From Fusibacter tunisiensis (GTDB lineage Bacteria; Bacillota; Clostridia; Peptostreptococcales; Acidaminobacteraceae), in NCBI RefSeq assembly GCF_016908355.1, contig NZ_JAFBDT010000007.1, positions 1 through 64,000 of the forward strand: DNA of 64,000 nt, written 5' to 3'. This document shows positions 43,403 through 52,096 of this stretch, one piece after another. The notes beneath the pieces were generated by a model. The model did not search any database. It was not told where the DNA came from and saw only the letters and a program-made list of their open reading frames with translations. Position 1 is the stretch's first letter, and each line of letters begins with the position of its first letter. The position numbers and the translations under genes were made by a program.

Positions 43403-43596
43403 TACGACTCCTTGTTTTTGTTTTTTTCCTTATGTTTAACTTTCATTTTTCTCGGTTTACACAAAATATCATCTTCATTGGCAACGTGGCCACATTTTCT
43501 ACAAACAAATTTCGGGTGATTAACCAGTGATACAAATTCTTTAAACTGTGTTTCATGAAAGTCTTCCTTTATTAATTTGCACATCCTTTTTCCCAT
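43402..43596 (-). CDS. Small zinc-ribbon protein of the ppx-ppk operon
   Basis: A 64-residue protein with VCRKCGHVANEDDILCKP, giving three of the expected Cys ligands, and a very basic C-terminal tail. Similar small proteins are common in Clostridia, from memory, but the function is unknown. The ATG at 43596 is 11 bases after GGAGG; an internal ATG at 43584 is less likely. Its TAA overlaps the ppx ATG and it starts only three bases after the glucokinase stop. This coupling makes a role with polyphosphate or glucokinase plausible. Confidence 0.75.
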   Translation of the reverse strand: MGKRMCKLIKEDFHETQFKEFVSLVNHPKFVCRKCGHVANEDDILCKPRKMKVKHKEKNKNKES

Positions 43597-43599
43597 GTG

Positions 43600-44553
43600 T
43601 TACATAGCCTCCAATTCATGTTCAATCAGTTGATAAGCACCATAGGCACCTGCATCGTCTCCCAATTCAGAAAAAGAAATTTTCACAGTTTCCATTAAAC
43701 CAGGCATTGAATTTAATGCTGTACGTTCATAGAGTTTGGGCTCAAGTTGCCGTCCCATAGCCGCCATAACACCACCGCCTAAAATTATGGATTGGGGGTT
43801 AAAGAGATTAATTAAGCTTCCCATTGCAACACCTAACGCATCTACCGCTCGATCCACAGCCTCAATTGTAACTGTGTCACCACGTTCATAAGCATCTGCA
43901 ATAGCTGAACTTTTTAAAACGGCTCCAAAATCGGAAACATCTGACTTAAGCAAAGTCTCACGACCTCTCTTAACTTGAGCTAAAATAAAATTTTGAATGG
44001 CTTTTTTGGACGCATAAGCTTCAAGACACCCTCTGCCGCCACAGCCACAAAATGCACCATCAGACTGAACAACTAAGTGGCCGAATTCTCCAGCACCACC
44101 TTGTCCAACATAGAGATCACCATTTACGATAATTGCACCACCAACACCTGTGCCTACAAAAAGACCTAAAACGTTTTTAAGATCTGGGCGCTGAAGATGT
44201 TTATATTCACCATACATTGCCACATTTACATCATTTCCAACTGCACTAGGGACACCATATTTTTCCATTAGTTTTTTTCTAAGATCAAAGTTCTGGAGCG
44301 GAAGATTTGGTGAAAACTTAACTTCACCTTTCGCGCTTACAATTCCAGGAATACCAGCACCGATGCCCCTTAGTTCTATGTCCTCAACAGACAACAAGGC
44401 ATCCAAAACTTTTTCAATTTGCTTTATAACACCATCTGCACCTTCAGATGCTTTGGTCTTTTTCTTTTCACGTGCCAATTCTTCACCGGATTCTCCATAA
44501 AGAACACCAAGAATTTTAGTACCGCCTATATCAAGTCCAATTGTCGCTTTCAT
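43600..44553 (-). CDS. glcK: ROK family glucokinase
   Basis: A 317-residue ROK sugar kinase. LDIGGTKILGVLYG is the ATP-phosphate loop, GTGVGGAIIVNG the second, and GEFGHLVVQ plus CGCGGRGCLEAYAS is the ROK zinc motif. It phosphorylates glucose, and would also use the glucose made by the GH65 phosphorylase. Being first in a ppx-ppk1 operon raises the possibility that polyphosphate can serve as donor, but the sequence has no marker I can use to prove this. ATG 44553 with GGAGGTGA. Confidence 0.9.
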   Translation of the reverse strand: MKATIGLDIGGTKILGVLYGESGEELAREKKKTKASEGADGVIKQIEKVLDALLSVEDIELRGIGAGIPGIVSAKGEVKFSPNLPLQNFDLRKKLMEKYGVPSAVGNDVNVAMYGEYKHLQRPDLKNVLGLFVGTGVGGAIIVNGDLYVGQGGAGEFGHLVVQSDGAFCGCGGRGCLEAYASKKAIQNFILAQVKRGRETLLKSDVSDFGAVLKSSAIADAYERGDTVTIEAVDRAVDALGVAMGSLINLFNPQSIILGGGVMAAMGRQLEPKLYERTALNSMPGLMETVKISFSELGDDAGAYGAYQLIEHELEAM

Positions 44554-44573
44554 AAGTCACCTCCATATCTCCA

Positions 44574-44603
44574 TTTATACCGCATTTAAGCGGATAAAAT
44601 CAA
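44574..44603 (-). promoter_or_regulatory. Promoter of the glucokinase-ppk operon with internal palindrome
   Basis: Minus strand: -35 TTGATT (44603-44598), an 18-base spacer, -10 TATAAA (44579-44574). The spacer contains CCGC-ATTTAA-GCGG (44580-44593), a possible operator. It differs in sequence from the LacI-type operator of the sugar locus. Confidence 0.55.
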
Positions 44604-44639
44604 AAGACTCCCAAAAAAAACACTTTTTTGGAAGTCTTT
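44603..44639 (-). terminator. Terminator of the bacteriohemerythrin gene
   Basis: AAAGACTCCCAAAAAA pairs with TTTTTTGGAAGTCTTT (one mismatch), and the minus strand continues TGATTTTATC. It closes the hemerythrin transcript just before the glucokinase promoter. Confidence 0.75.
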
Positions 44640-44649
44640 AACGCACAAC

Positions 44650-45066
44650 TTATTTAATGCCTTTTGACAGAAATAAATCTCTGTATTTAAAATCTGTTCC
44701 ACTAATGTGTTTAAAAACCCAAGTAATTAAAAAGTTTAGTATTTTTTTCCCATATGCAACTTGGTCTTCGTCTACTGCTCTTAAATCTAAAGCGTTAATT
44801 TCTGAAATCAATTTGTCGTGTTCCTTTTTATGTGCTTCTTTGAATTCATAATTTAAGAGTTCAAATAAATTTTCTTCAAATTTAAAATGGTATACAGTAT
44901 AATCAGACAATTCGCCAATTATTCGAACCATTTCATCATATATATCATCACCTTCAATTGCATTTGTAAGCAGTTCAGACAAATCTTCTGCAATTCGAAT
45001 CAGTTCTTTATGTTGGTTATCTATCGATTGTATTCCAATTTCATATTTTTCGTCCCATTTAATCAT
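44650..45066 (-). CDS. Bacteriohemerythrin
   Basis: A 138-residue single-domain hemerythrin with all seven di-iron ligands in place: DNQHKE, HFKFEEN, HKKEHD and HISGTD. It binds O2 reversibly, for oxygen sensing, storage or delivery in microaerobic stress. It is related to the C-terminal domain of the cyclase at 3579-5954. It has a good promoter with 17-base spacing (TTGTCA/TATAAT) and a terminator, so it is monocistronic. ATG 45066 follows AGAGG. Confidence 0.94.
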   Translation of the reverse strand: MIKWDEKYEIGIQSIDNQHKELIRIAEDLSELLTNAIEGDDIYDEMVRIIGELSDYTVYHFKFEENLFELLNYEFKEAHKKEHDKLISEINALDLRAVDEDQVAYGKKILNFLITWVFKHISGTDFKYRDLFLSKGIK

Positions 45067-45097
45067 CCCTTTATACCTCTTTTCATATTTTTATCTC

Positions 45098-45149
45098 ATT
45101 ATAAGTCCAAACGATTGTTTTGACAACACCCTCAACGAGCCTGTATTAT
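45098..45149. promoter_or_regulatory. Divergent promoters sharing overlapping -35 elements
   Basis: Minus strand: -35 TTGTCA (45126-45121), 17 bases, -10 TATAAT (45103-45098), for bacteriohemerythrin. Plus strand: -35 TTGACA (45120-45125), 18 bases, -10 TATTAT (45144-45149), for the phosphoesterase gene. The two -35 boxes occupy nearly the same bases, so polymerase cannot sit on both at once. Confidence 0.65.
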
Positions 45150-45168
45150 AAAAGAGAGGAGACTTCCT

Positions 45169-45777
45169 ATGAAACATTTCATTTATAGTTTATTGGAAAA
45201 GTTTATTATCCCCAAGAGCATTGTTCAAAATCCTTCACAAAAAATAATTCACATGACAGACACACCCAGCGATATCTATCCCGAACTTGATCGCTTGGTA
45301 ACTCTGACATCCCCTAATCTTGTTATTCACACGGGTGATATTGTTGATGATATTAAACTAGAGTTGTACCCTAACCGCCTTGATTTGTATGAAAAAAAAT
45401 TGATCCGATTGAATCATTTGCTCTCTAAACATCCCAACACACAGTTTATTTTTGTGCTTGGCAATCACGATCATTTTGAAGCCGTAAAAAAACACCTCAC
45501 ATGTGCACAAATTTATCCGGAATCTGGAACAATCGATACTTTTTTTGGGCTCTTTTCCTTTGCCCACAAATTTGAAGACCTACCAGATATACCTTCAGAC
45601 TACTATCTATTTGGACACAGTTATGCGTCTATTACGCCAAATTTAAATCCCGAAAAATACATAAATGGTCTAAAGCATATCTCAATCTTTATAGAGTCCC
45701 CACACGAAATTGTTAACGTACACTACCCCCCTTCAACAGATGCCATGCGGCAAAATCGTAGACGGAGAGGTTTTTAA
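45169..45777 (+). CDS. Metallophosphoesterase-like protein
   Basis: A 202-residue calcineurin-type phosphoesterase with HMTDTPS (degenerate first motif, D-x-H altered), HTGDIVDD, VLGNHDHF and a late FGHSYA in place of GHTH. Several metal-site residues are therefore changed and activity is uncertain. The N-terminal 30 residues are basic and hydrophobic but do not form a clear signal peptide. The ATG at 45169 follows GAGAGGAG. It is followed after 23 bases by the GNAT gene, probably in one transcript. Confidence 0.75.
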   Translation: MKHFIYSLLEKFIIPKSIVQNPSQKIIHMTDTPSDIYPELDRLVTLTSPNLVIHTGDIVDDIKLELYPNRLDLYEKKLIRLNHLLSKHPNTQFIFVLGNHDHFEAVKKHLTCAQIYPESGTIDTFFGLFSFAHKFEDLPDIPSDYYLFGHSYASITPNLNPEKYINGLKHISIFIESPHEIVNVHYPPSTDAMRQNRRRRGF

Positions 45778-45800
45778 ACTAAAAACAAGGAGAAAAAAAC

Positions 45801-46304
45801 ATGACAGACACCATTCTCTATCGAAAACTAACTTTAGAAGATGTGCCTATGACTTGGGCTCTTTTTAAAGAATTAATGACAGAAAAAGCTGAAGTATCTT
45901 TTTGTGAAGTTGACTCTATAGACCACTTAAAAGAATGGGTGAACAATGCCGAGCACCTTACTTATGTGGCCATTGATTCATCGACTGGCAAAGTTGTTGG
46001 TGCACTACGGGGCAAAAGAGAAAACACCGAGCAAAAACGTCACAGCGTCTTTTTAACTGCAGCAACGCTTAAGGATTACCGTGGCCATCAAGTGGCCAAA
46101 AAATTAACTGAATTTGGTCTTTCGGAAATGAAAAATGAAGGCGTGAAAATTGCCAGGATCTATGTCTATAGCGACAATACAGCTTCCTTAAACGCCGTAA
46201 AAAAACTGGGTTTTGAAGCATCAGGAAGAGTCGTGATGCACCATTGGGACCCAGTTTGCAAAAGATTTGTTGACGATTTAATTTTTCATAAGAAATTAGA
46301 CTAA
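45801..46304 (+). CDS. GNAT family N-acetyltransferase
   Basis: A 167-residue acetyltransferase. The acetyl-CoA binding motif is KDYRGHQVAKKLTEF at about residues 92-106, followed by IYVYSDNTASLNAVKKLGF, the typical end of the GNAT fold. The substrate is unknown (protein or small-molecule amine). ATG 45801 follows AAGGAG. Its last four bases overlap the 3' end of the convergent membrane-protein gene. Confidence 0.85.
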   Translation: MTDTILYRKLTLEDVPMTWALFKELMTEKAEVSFCEVDSIDHLKEWVNNAEHLTYVAIDSSTGKVVGALRGKRENTEQKRHSVFLTAATLKDYRGHQVAKKLTEFGLSEMKNEGVKIARIYVYSDNTASLNAVKKLGFEASGRVVMHHWDPVCKRFVDDLIFHKKLD

Positions 46305-46765
46305 ATGAGTTTTCCCTGACGGTCATAATGGTTCTCAATCAAGTTCCCTACTGCAACACCTAAAATCATCCCAAGCGCTACTGTAAGTGCATATTGTGGG
46401 GTTTCAACCGTTGATGTTAGAAGACCTGTGAGTATACCCACACCAATGCCCACAGCCATTGAAATGGATAAAAATGCCCCTTTAACAATTAAGCCATACG
46501 TTTTTTTCAAATGACGTACAAGGTCATCATAAGCCATCATATACGTACGCCGAGCTTTTCGATCAGTGGGTTTATCCGTAATATAGTCATAAAGTGCAGA
46601 ATAGGCTCTGGAAATCGCTTTTTCTGTTTCAGGGTTCTCTAGGTCAAGAGATTCTATTTTATTAAAGAGTGACAACCAGATATTGATTTTCAGTGTCTGG
46701 TTTTGTTTCTTCATCAAATTATCTCTAAAATAGGTTACTTGTTCTTGCATTTTTGATATGTCCAT
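46301..46765 (-). CDS. Hypothetical membrane protein with Gly-rich C-terminal helices
   Basis: An unrecognised 154-residue protein. The first 95 residues are helical and charged, with a basic DKPTDRKARRTYM stretch. Two hydrophobic helices follow at about 98-121 and 125-144, both rich in Gly spaced every few residues (GIGVGILTG, GMILGVAVGN), suggesting close helix packing. The C-terminus is polar. ATG 46765 is preceded by GGGGGC. No domain assignment can be made from sequence alone. Confidence 0.7.
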   Translation of the reverse strand: MDISKMQEQVTYFRDNLMKKQNQTLKINIWLSLFNKIESLDLENPETEKAISRAYSALYDYITDKPTDRKARRTYMMAYDDLVRHLKKTYGLIVKGAFLSISMAVGIGVGILTGLLTSTVETPQYALTVALGMILGVAVGNLIENHYDRQGKLI

Positions 46766-46843
46766 TATTGCCCCCTAATTTTGCTTTTTAAACAATTATA
46801 CTAAAAACACCCTCAAAATACCAGCACACTAAAAGGAGCTTCT

Positions 46844-47548
46844 ATGAAATATTTACTTGCACCCAGTAAAAAGCAACTTGTTGTAACGGCAAATACAGAA
46901 TCAGTTGACCCCTCAAAAGAAACCCAGTTGCTCATAAATTCCCTAAAAAAAATGACACGACTGGAAATTGCTGATCTCATGAAAATAAAAGGCGCATTAC
47001 TGGATGCTGTCATTGAACATATTCATGATTTTCAGAATAACAATGCCCCATGTATCGAAGTCTACAAAGGTGTCGTTTTTGATCAACTTCAATTGGCGGA
47101 TTACACAGACAGCCAAAAACTATTTTTAGAAAATCACTTTAGAATTCTATCGGCCCTCTATGGCGTGTTAACACCGAGTACCCCTATTTCACCCTACCGG
47201 TTAGATATGACCATGAAACCAAACAGTATGAACCTATACGACTTTTGGAAAAGGACAATTGAAGATGCATTTAGAGAAGAAGACTTTATCGTGAGCCTCG
47301 CATCAAAAGAATTTGAAAAAATGCTTTCATTTCATAAAAACAAGTTGATCCAAGTAGAATTCAAGGAACATAAAAACGGAAAACTCAAAAGTTCAGGATA
47401 CAAGGCTAAAGTATTAAGGGGACAACTGTCTCACTTTATTATCCAAAATAAAATCTCCGAATTAGAATCCTTAAAGGCATTCACTTTTGATGGCTACAGT
47501 TTTGATCCAAAAAGATCATCTGACCGCCTCATGTTCTTTGTTAAATAA
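46844..47548 (+). CDS. yaaA: YaaA/UPF0246 family peroxide-stress protein
   Basis: A 234-residue YaaA-family protein. It has MKYLLAPSKKQ at the start, the ALYGVLTPSTPISPYRLDM core and NLYDFWK. E. coli YaaA lowers free iron during peroxide stress and its fold binds DNA. The protein is slightly shorter than the E. coli one. ATG 46844 follows AAAAGGAG. Its last 33 bases overlap the 3' end of the convergent chloride-channel gene. Confidence 0.88.
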   Translation: MKYLLAPSKKQLVVTANTESVDPSKETQLLINSLKKMTRLEIADLMKIKGALLDAVIEHIHDFQNNNAPCIEVYKGVVFDQLQLADYTDSQKLFLENHFRILSALYGVLTPSTPISPYRLDMTMKPNSMNLYDFWKRTIEDAFREEDFIVSLASKEFEKMLSFHKNKLIQVEFKEHKNGKLKSSGYKAKVLRGQLSHFIIQNKISELESLKAFTFDGYSFDPKRSSDRLMFFVK

Positions 47549-48739
47549 CTTAAATGGTACTGTGAAAATATCTTGATTTAAGAAATGATGTGTTGTACTA
47601 ACGGATAAGGCGCATACAATCAATGCTGGAATTAACATCTGAAACTGTCCAGAAAACTCCAAAATCCAAATAATTCCTGAAATAGGCGCATTTAAGTAAC
47701 TGGAAATTAACCCACCCATTCCTAAGACAGAAAATGCTGAGCTGCTACCAAAAATGCGGCCTAGGGCTGCACCAATTGTTACAACTGGATAAAAGTTACC
47801 ACCTATATAGCCGGTCCCAAGTGTTAAAGCTGTTGTAAACAGTTTTACCATTGCAATTGCTATTAGCAAAGCGATACTAAATTCTCCCATCAATACTCGA
47901 ATTGTTGTTTGCGCATGCAATTCCATATTTAAAGGGAATAGAAAAGCGACTAAACCAATACCAACTGCGCCAACCAAATAATTGATTACACGAGAGTTTC
48001 TTTTAGAAAACCACTCTGTAAATGTATTAATCAAGTAGATGTATAGGATTCCTACACCACCTGTAGACAGGCCCAACAAAATAAGGCGGAAGCCATCTTG
48101 AATAACAAATGCATCCACATGCCATACCACGGGCTCACCTTGGATTAAAATGCCCAGTTGATTGGCCACAACCGCTGAAATGACAACAGGTGCAAAATAA
48201 TCTGAAAATTGTTTTCTGTATAACACTTCAAGTGTGAAAACCGCAGAAAAAAGAGGCATACGAAAAACTGCCGAAATTGCGGCTGCGGCACCACAACCAA
48301 TGAGAATGCGTATGGTTTCAGGAGATAATTTTAACCGATAACCAACATTAGAGCCGACGGAGGCACCTAAGTGAACAATAGGACCAAACCTACCTGCTGA
48401 AAATCCAAAAATCAAGGTAATGGTTGCGGCGACAACTCTAATAAATACACGAAACGGCTTCATAAAATGCGTTTTGATATGGTCTAATTCCACTAAAATT
48501 TGGACAATACCTACACCAGAATGGTCATTTTTCAAAAACAAATGATGCAGGCCAAGAGTCAACAACCCACCCATAATGGGCAACAACACATAATACAGTG
48601 TGCTTTTCAACAGCAACTGGTTAAGCAAAACAACACCACCATCAATGGCTATATTAAAAAAAATAGAGCCTATACCTGCGAATCCCCCAATACCAATTGC
48701 CATAATAATATTTCCAAAAAAAGATCCTGTTTTTCGCAT
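47516..48739 (-). CDS. ClC-type chloride channel/transporter lacking the gating glutamate
   Basis: A 407-residue ClC-family membrane protein. The anion-pathway motif GREGP reads GRFGP at residues 116-120, so the gating Glu (E148 of E. coli ClcA) is Phe118. The GxFxP motif is kept as GGNFYPVVTIG. The usual GSGIP is replaced by SGVGI near 74-78. Without the glutamate, proton-coupled exchange is unlikely, so it may be a passive channel or have a different ion preference. No C-terminal CBS domains. ATG 48739 with GGGGGG. The gene is divergent from rocB with a 48-base gap. Confidence 0.88.
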   Translation of the reverse strand: MRKTGSFFGNIIMAIGIGGFAGIGSIFFNIAIDGGVVLLNQLLLKSTLYYVLLPIMGGLLTLGLHHLFLKNDHSGVGIVQILVELDHIKTHFMKPFRVFIRVVAATITLIFGFSAGRFGPIVHLGASVGSNVGYRLKLSPETIRILIGCGAAAAISAVFRMPLFSAVFTLEVLYRKQFSDYFAPVVISAVVANQLGILIQGEPVVWHVDAFVIQDGFRLILLGLSTGGVGILYIYLINTFTEWFSKRNSRVINYLVGAVGIGLVAFLFPLNMELHAQTTIRVLMGEFSIALLIAIAMVKLFTTALTLGTGYIGGNFYPVVTIGAALGRIFGSSSAFSVLGMGGLISSYLNAPISGIIWILEFSGQFQMLIPALIVCALSVSTTHHFLNQDIFTVPFKLFNKEHEAVR

Positions 48740-48787
48740 GCAATCCCCCCTATAATTCTATTATAATTGATTTAGAAAGGAGTTCAT

Positions 48788-50413
48788 ATGCTGAATCAAG
48801 AAATTTATACACTCTTACTTAGATTAATGGCAACACAAAGTGATACCAATACGCTTAGAGAAACATATATTGCTGAACAAATACTAAATTGGCTTAAAGA
48901 ACAGTCATACTTTAAAGAACATCCTGATTTTTGCGGTTTCAAGCCACTTGAAGAAGATCCCTACAATCGAGGTGTTGTTTGGGCTTTTGTAAAGGGTAAC
49001 TCTGATAAAACCATCGTCATGATTCATCACCACGATGCAATCGATATTGAGGAATATGGCAAATTAAAACCCTATGCCTTACGCCCAGATGAGTTAAAAG
49101 TCCAAATGCTTAAACGGAAGTGGTCCGCTTCTGTTGAAAAAGACCTTGAATCAGACGATTGGATTTTCGGTAGAGGGGCTGCGGATATGAAAGCTGGCGC
49201 TGCGATTCAACTTGCACTCACTGCTGAAATGGCACAGGATAAGGAGCTTAATGGCAACATTCTTCTACTCAGTGTTCCCGATGAAGAATCTCTATCCAAG
49301 GGAATGTTGGCAAGCATTCCTATTATGACAGATTTGCAGAAAAAATATAATTTAGATTACAGATTAACAATCAACAGCGAACCTTACTTCAACCAACACC
49401 CTAAGAAAGCAATCTTTTATCAGGGTTCTGTGGGGAAAATTATGCCCGTACTCTATGTAAAGGGGGTTAAGAGTCATATTGGGGATCCATTTGCAGGATT
49501 TAACCCCTCGCTGGTCTTGGCAGACCTACAGAAAAAAACAGAACTCAATGTGGACTTATGTGATGTCTATGGCTCTGAAGCCACACCACCACCTGTATGG
49601 GTCAATTTAAAAGATCGAAAAAAAGCCTATGATGCTTCAATTCCTGAAGCTGCAACAGGCTATTTTAACTGGCTAACATTCACCAGATCCCCTGAAAACA
49701 TTTTGAAAAAATTGGTTTCCCTATCCAAACGCACCTTAAGAGATACCTTGATTCACTTTCAAGACGCTTATGAAAATTATTGTAACCTAACAAATGAAAG
49801 CCCGGATGATATTAGTTTTAACTCAACTGTCCTCACATTTTCTGAACTCTATGAACAGGCCTTACAAAAAAACAGCACAAATTTCATTGAAGCTTATGAA
49901 GACTTTCAGGCTACATTACAAGAAATGCTCATTGCAAACGAAATAACACTGCCTGAATCTTCAACCCGGCTTATAGAATTTCTTGTAGATTGGGTTGATC
50001 TAGAAGGCCCTGCGATTGTAGTTGCTTTATCTGGCCCTTATTATCCACATGTTCATAACAATTTTACAAGTCACAAACTGAACTTTGACTTAGAAACCGT
50101 AATCAACGACCTAACTTATTCAAAATACGGAACACTTTATGAATCTAAAAATTTTTTCATGGGCATCTGCGATTTGTCTTATGCGACCTGGTCTGGAAAC
50201 GATTCAGCAATTGAGTCTATTAAAGCCAACAGCCCAGGATGGGATACGCTTTATAAAATTCCTTTTTCTCATTTAAAGACCTTAAACATGCCGGTTGTAA
50301 ATATTGGCCCATGGGGAAAAGATTTGCACAAAACAACAGAGAGGGTCTATAAAAAAGATGTCCTAGAGATTGTTCCAGACATCTTAATCAAAATAATCCA
50401 TACCTGTTTTTAA
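48788..50413 (+). CDS. rocB: M20 family peptidase, RocB type
   Basis: A 541-residue M20 metallo-hydrolase matching the RocB subgroup in length. Metal-binding segments are VMIHHHDAIDIEEYG, GRGAADMKAGAA and VPDEESLSKG, with a final NIGPWGKDLHKTTERV carrying the last metal histidine. RocB belongs to the arginine-utilisation genes of Bacillus, though its precise reaction is not firmly known to me. No roc or arginine genes are nearby. ATG 48788 follows AAAGGAG. It ends at a strong terminator. Confidence 0.88.
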   Translation: MLNQEIYTLLLRLMATQSDTNTLRETYIAEQILNWLKEQSYFKEHPDFCGFKPLEEDPYNRGVVWAFVKGNSDKTIVMIHHHDAIDIEEYGKLKPYALRPDELKVQMLKRKWSASVEKDLESDDWIFGRGAADMKAGAAIQLALTAEMAQDKELNGNILLLSVPDEESLSKGMLASIPIMTDLQKKYNLDYRLTINSEPYFNQHPKKAIFYQGSVGKIMPVLYVKGVKSHIGDPFAGFNPSLVLADLQKKTELNVDLCDVYGSEATPPPVWVNLKDRKKAYDASIPEAATGYFNWLTFTRSPENILKKLVSLSKRTLRDTLIHFQDAYENYCNLTNESPDDISFNSTVLTFSELYEQALQKNSTNFIEAYEDFQATLQEMLIANEITLPESSTRLIEFLVDWVDLEGPAIVVALSGPYYPHVHNNFTSHKLNFDLETVINDLTYSKYGTLYESKNFFMGICDLSYATWSGNDSAIESIKANSPGWDTLYKIPFSHLKTLNMPVVNIGPWGKDLHKTTERVYKKDVLEIVPDILIKIIHTCF

Positions 50414-50417
50414 ATGA

Positions 50418-50457
50418 AAAGCGTATGCCATGACGAACACATTTTGGCATACGCTTT
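50418..50457. terminator. Bidirectional intrinsic terminator
   Basis: AAAGCGTATGCC (50418-50429) pairs perfectly with GGCATACGCTTT (50446-50457). T-rich tracts follow on both strands. It separates rocB from the convergent zincin gene. Confidence 0.88.
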
Positions 50458-50866
50458 ATGTTTTGTTTTTTGTTTTCTTGAGGTAGGCACCAATTCTTTC
50501 ACGATCCGTTTCTTCCAAAGTTTTTAGCCCAGCACGCCCTTCAAGATGGTGGGTAAACTCATGAAGCACAACTTCTCTTAAACGCTTTGCTATAACCGAT
50601 TCCAGTTGATTCATATAGACTTTTTTGAACGATCCATAATAAATTTTAATTTGCTTCCCTAGTGCACTGCGTTGGTATTCACCCATTATAAGAAGGGGCC
50701 TACCTGGTTGAGTTATCTTATGATACTTCGCTTCAACTTGTAAGACGATACCCCCAGACAAACCCTCATAGAAATCCTGTGGCATTTCATCCATTATTTC
50801 ACTGAGCATCTCCTGAAAAGCCTCATAACTTGGAAACGGTTCCCGTGTTAGTTGCGTTTGATCCAC
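50456..50866 (-). CDS. Minimal zincin-like metallopeptidase family protein
   Basis: A 136-residue protein with a single zinc motif HEFTHHLE (HExxH form) at about residues 107-114, matching the small 'metallopeptidase family' zincins (COG3824/DUF1025 type). The protein GLSGGIVLQVEAKYH and IYYGSF segments fit. Activity and substrate are unknown. It starts at GTG 50866, inside the end of the helicase gene (19-base overlap), so translation is coupled. It is the last gene of the LemA-TPM-DsrE-helicase run. Confidence 0.8.
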   Translation of the reverse strand: MDQTQLTREPFPSYEAFQEMLSEIMDEMPQDFYEGLSGGIVLQVEAKYHKITQPGRPLLIMGEYQRSALGKQIKIYYGSFKKVYMNQLESVIAKRLREVVLHEFTHHLEGRAGLKTLEETDRERIGAYLKKTKNKT

Positions 50867-52086
50867 TTCAACACACCACCTATGATGGAACGCTTTTTTT
50901 GTTCAGCAGGTCTAGAAGGCTCTTCTTCTACGTTTGATTCTACTTTTATGGGGTCTTCATGACTGACAAGGTCTTCAAAATCAGCTTCTTCTATTAAGAC
51001 GCCTACATGTTCTTCAATTTCATAAAGGGACCTAATTTCATCTTTCGATACCAAACTTATGGCACGACCACCGTTCCCTGCACGTCCAGTTCGGCCAATA
51101 CGGTGAACATAACTGTCTTTTTCCAGCGGAACGTCAAAGTTTACAACAAGTGATAGGTCTTCAACATGAAGTCCCCTAGCCGCAATATCTGTTGCACATA
51201 AAATTTGAAATTGATCTTTTTTAAACTGATCGATGGCTCTCAGCCTGTGACTTTGACTGTTTGCGCCATGTAGGGCTTTTACCTGATAGCCTTTACGTTC
51301 CAAATAAGCATGGACCATTTCCACAGTCATACGTGTATTGCAAAAAACAATACAGCTATCTGGCTTAATGTGTTCAAGCAAAAAATGAAGTCTACGTCTC
51401 TTTTCTGCTGCTTCAACCCGATAATAGGATTGCTCAATTGAATCTACAGTTAAAGAATCCGATTCAAATTCAATTCTTTCAGAGTCTTTCATATACCGCT
51501 CACTGAGTTTTTCAATTGCTGTAGGCATGGTTGCAGAAAACAGGAGTGTCACCCGTTCTTTAGGCGTTTTTCTAACAATTTGCTCTACTTGGTCTATAAA
51601 TCCCATGTCCAGCATTCTATCCGCTTCATCTAAAACCAGATACTTAACTTGATGCAGTTTTAAATTGCCTTGACGAATATGGTCATTTAATCGTCCCGGT
51701 GTTCCAACAACAATCTGAGCCCCCTTTTTCAAGGCCTCAATTTCTTGTGCCATGCTGTGTTGGCCATATACAACTGTTATTCGAACATCTTTATATTTTG
51801 CCATTTTTTTAAGATCTGAAGCAACTTGAATCGCCAATTCACGTGTTGGTGAAAGCACAAGACCTTTCGGCAATCTAGACTTATCCCTTTGAATTTGTTC
51901 AATCATCGGAAGTCCAAAAGCCCCTGTTTTACCACTCCCAGTCTTTGACATAACAATTAAGTCTTTTGCGTTGAGTATTTTGGGAATCGCCTTTTGCTGA
52001 ACCGGAGTGGGCTCAATAAAAGACATTTCGCTTAATGCTTTTAAAATAGGCTCTGAAAGTCCAAGTTCCTTAAATTTTGTATTCAT
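50848..52086 (-). CDS. DEAD-box RNA helicase
   Basis: A 412-residue ATP-dependent RNA helicase. The Q motif is FIEPTPVQQKAIP, Walker A SKTGSGKTGAF, PTRELAIQ, DEADRMLDMG, SAT, CATDIAARG and HRIGRTGRAG in normal order. A short charged C-terminal extension (about 370-412) ends with basic residues. It unwinds structured RNA in ribosome assembly or mRNA decay. ATG 52086 follows AAGGCGG, ten bases after the DsrE-family gene. Confidence 0.95.
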   Translation of the reverse strand: MNTKFKELGLSEPILKALSEMSFIEPTPVQQKAIPKILNAKDLIVMSKTGSGKTGAFGLPMIEQIQRDKSRLPKGLVLSPTRELAIQVASDLKKMAKYKDVRITVVYGQHSMAQEIEALKKGAQIVVGTPGRLNDHIRQGNLKLHQVKYLVLDEADRMLDMGFIDQVEQIVRKTPKERVTLLFSATMPTAIEKLSERYMKDSERIEFESDSLTVDSIEQSYYRVEAAEKRRRLHFLLEHIKPDSCIVFCNTRMTVEMVHAYLERKGYQVKALHGANSQSHRLRAIDQFKKDQFQILCATDIAARGLHVEDLSLVVNFDVPLEKDSYVHRIGRTGRAGNGGRAISLVSKDEIRSLYEIEEHVGVLIEEADFEDLVSHEDPIKVESNVEEEPSRPAEQKKRSIIGGVLKWIKRN

Positions 52087-52096
52087 TTATCCGCCT

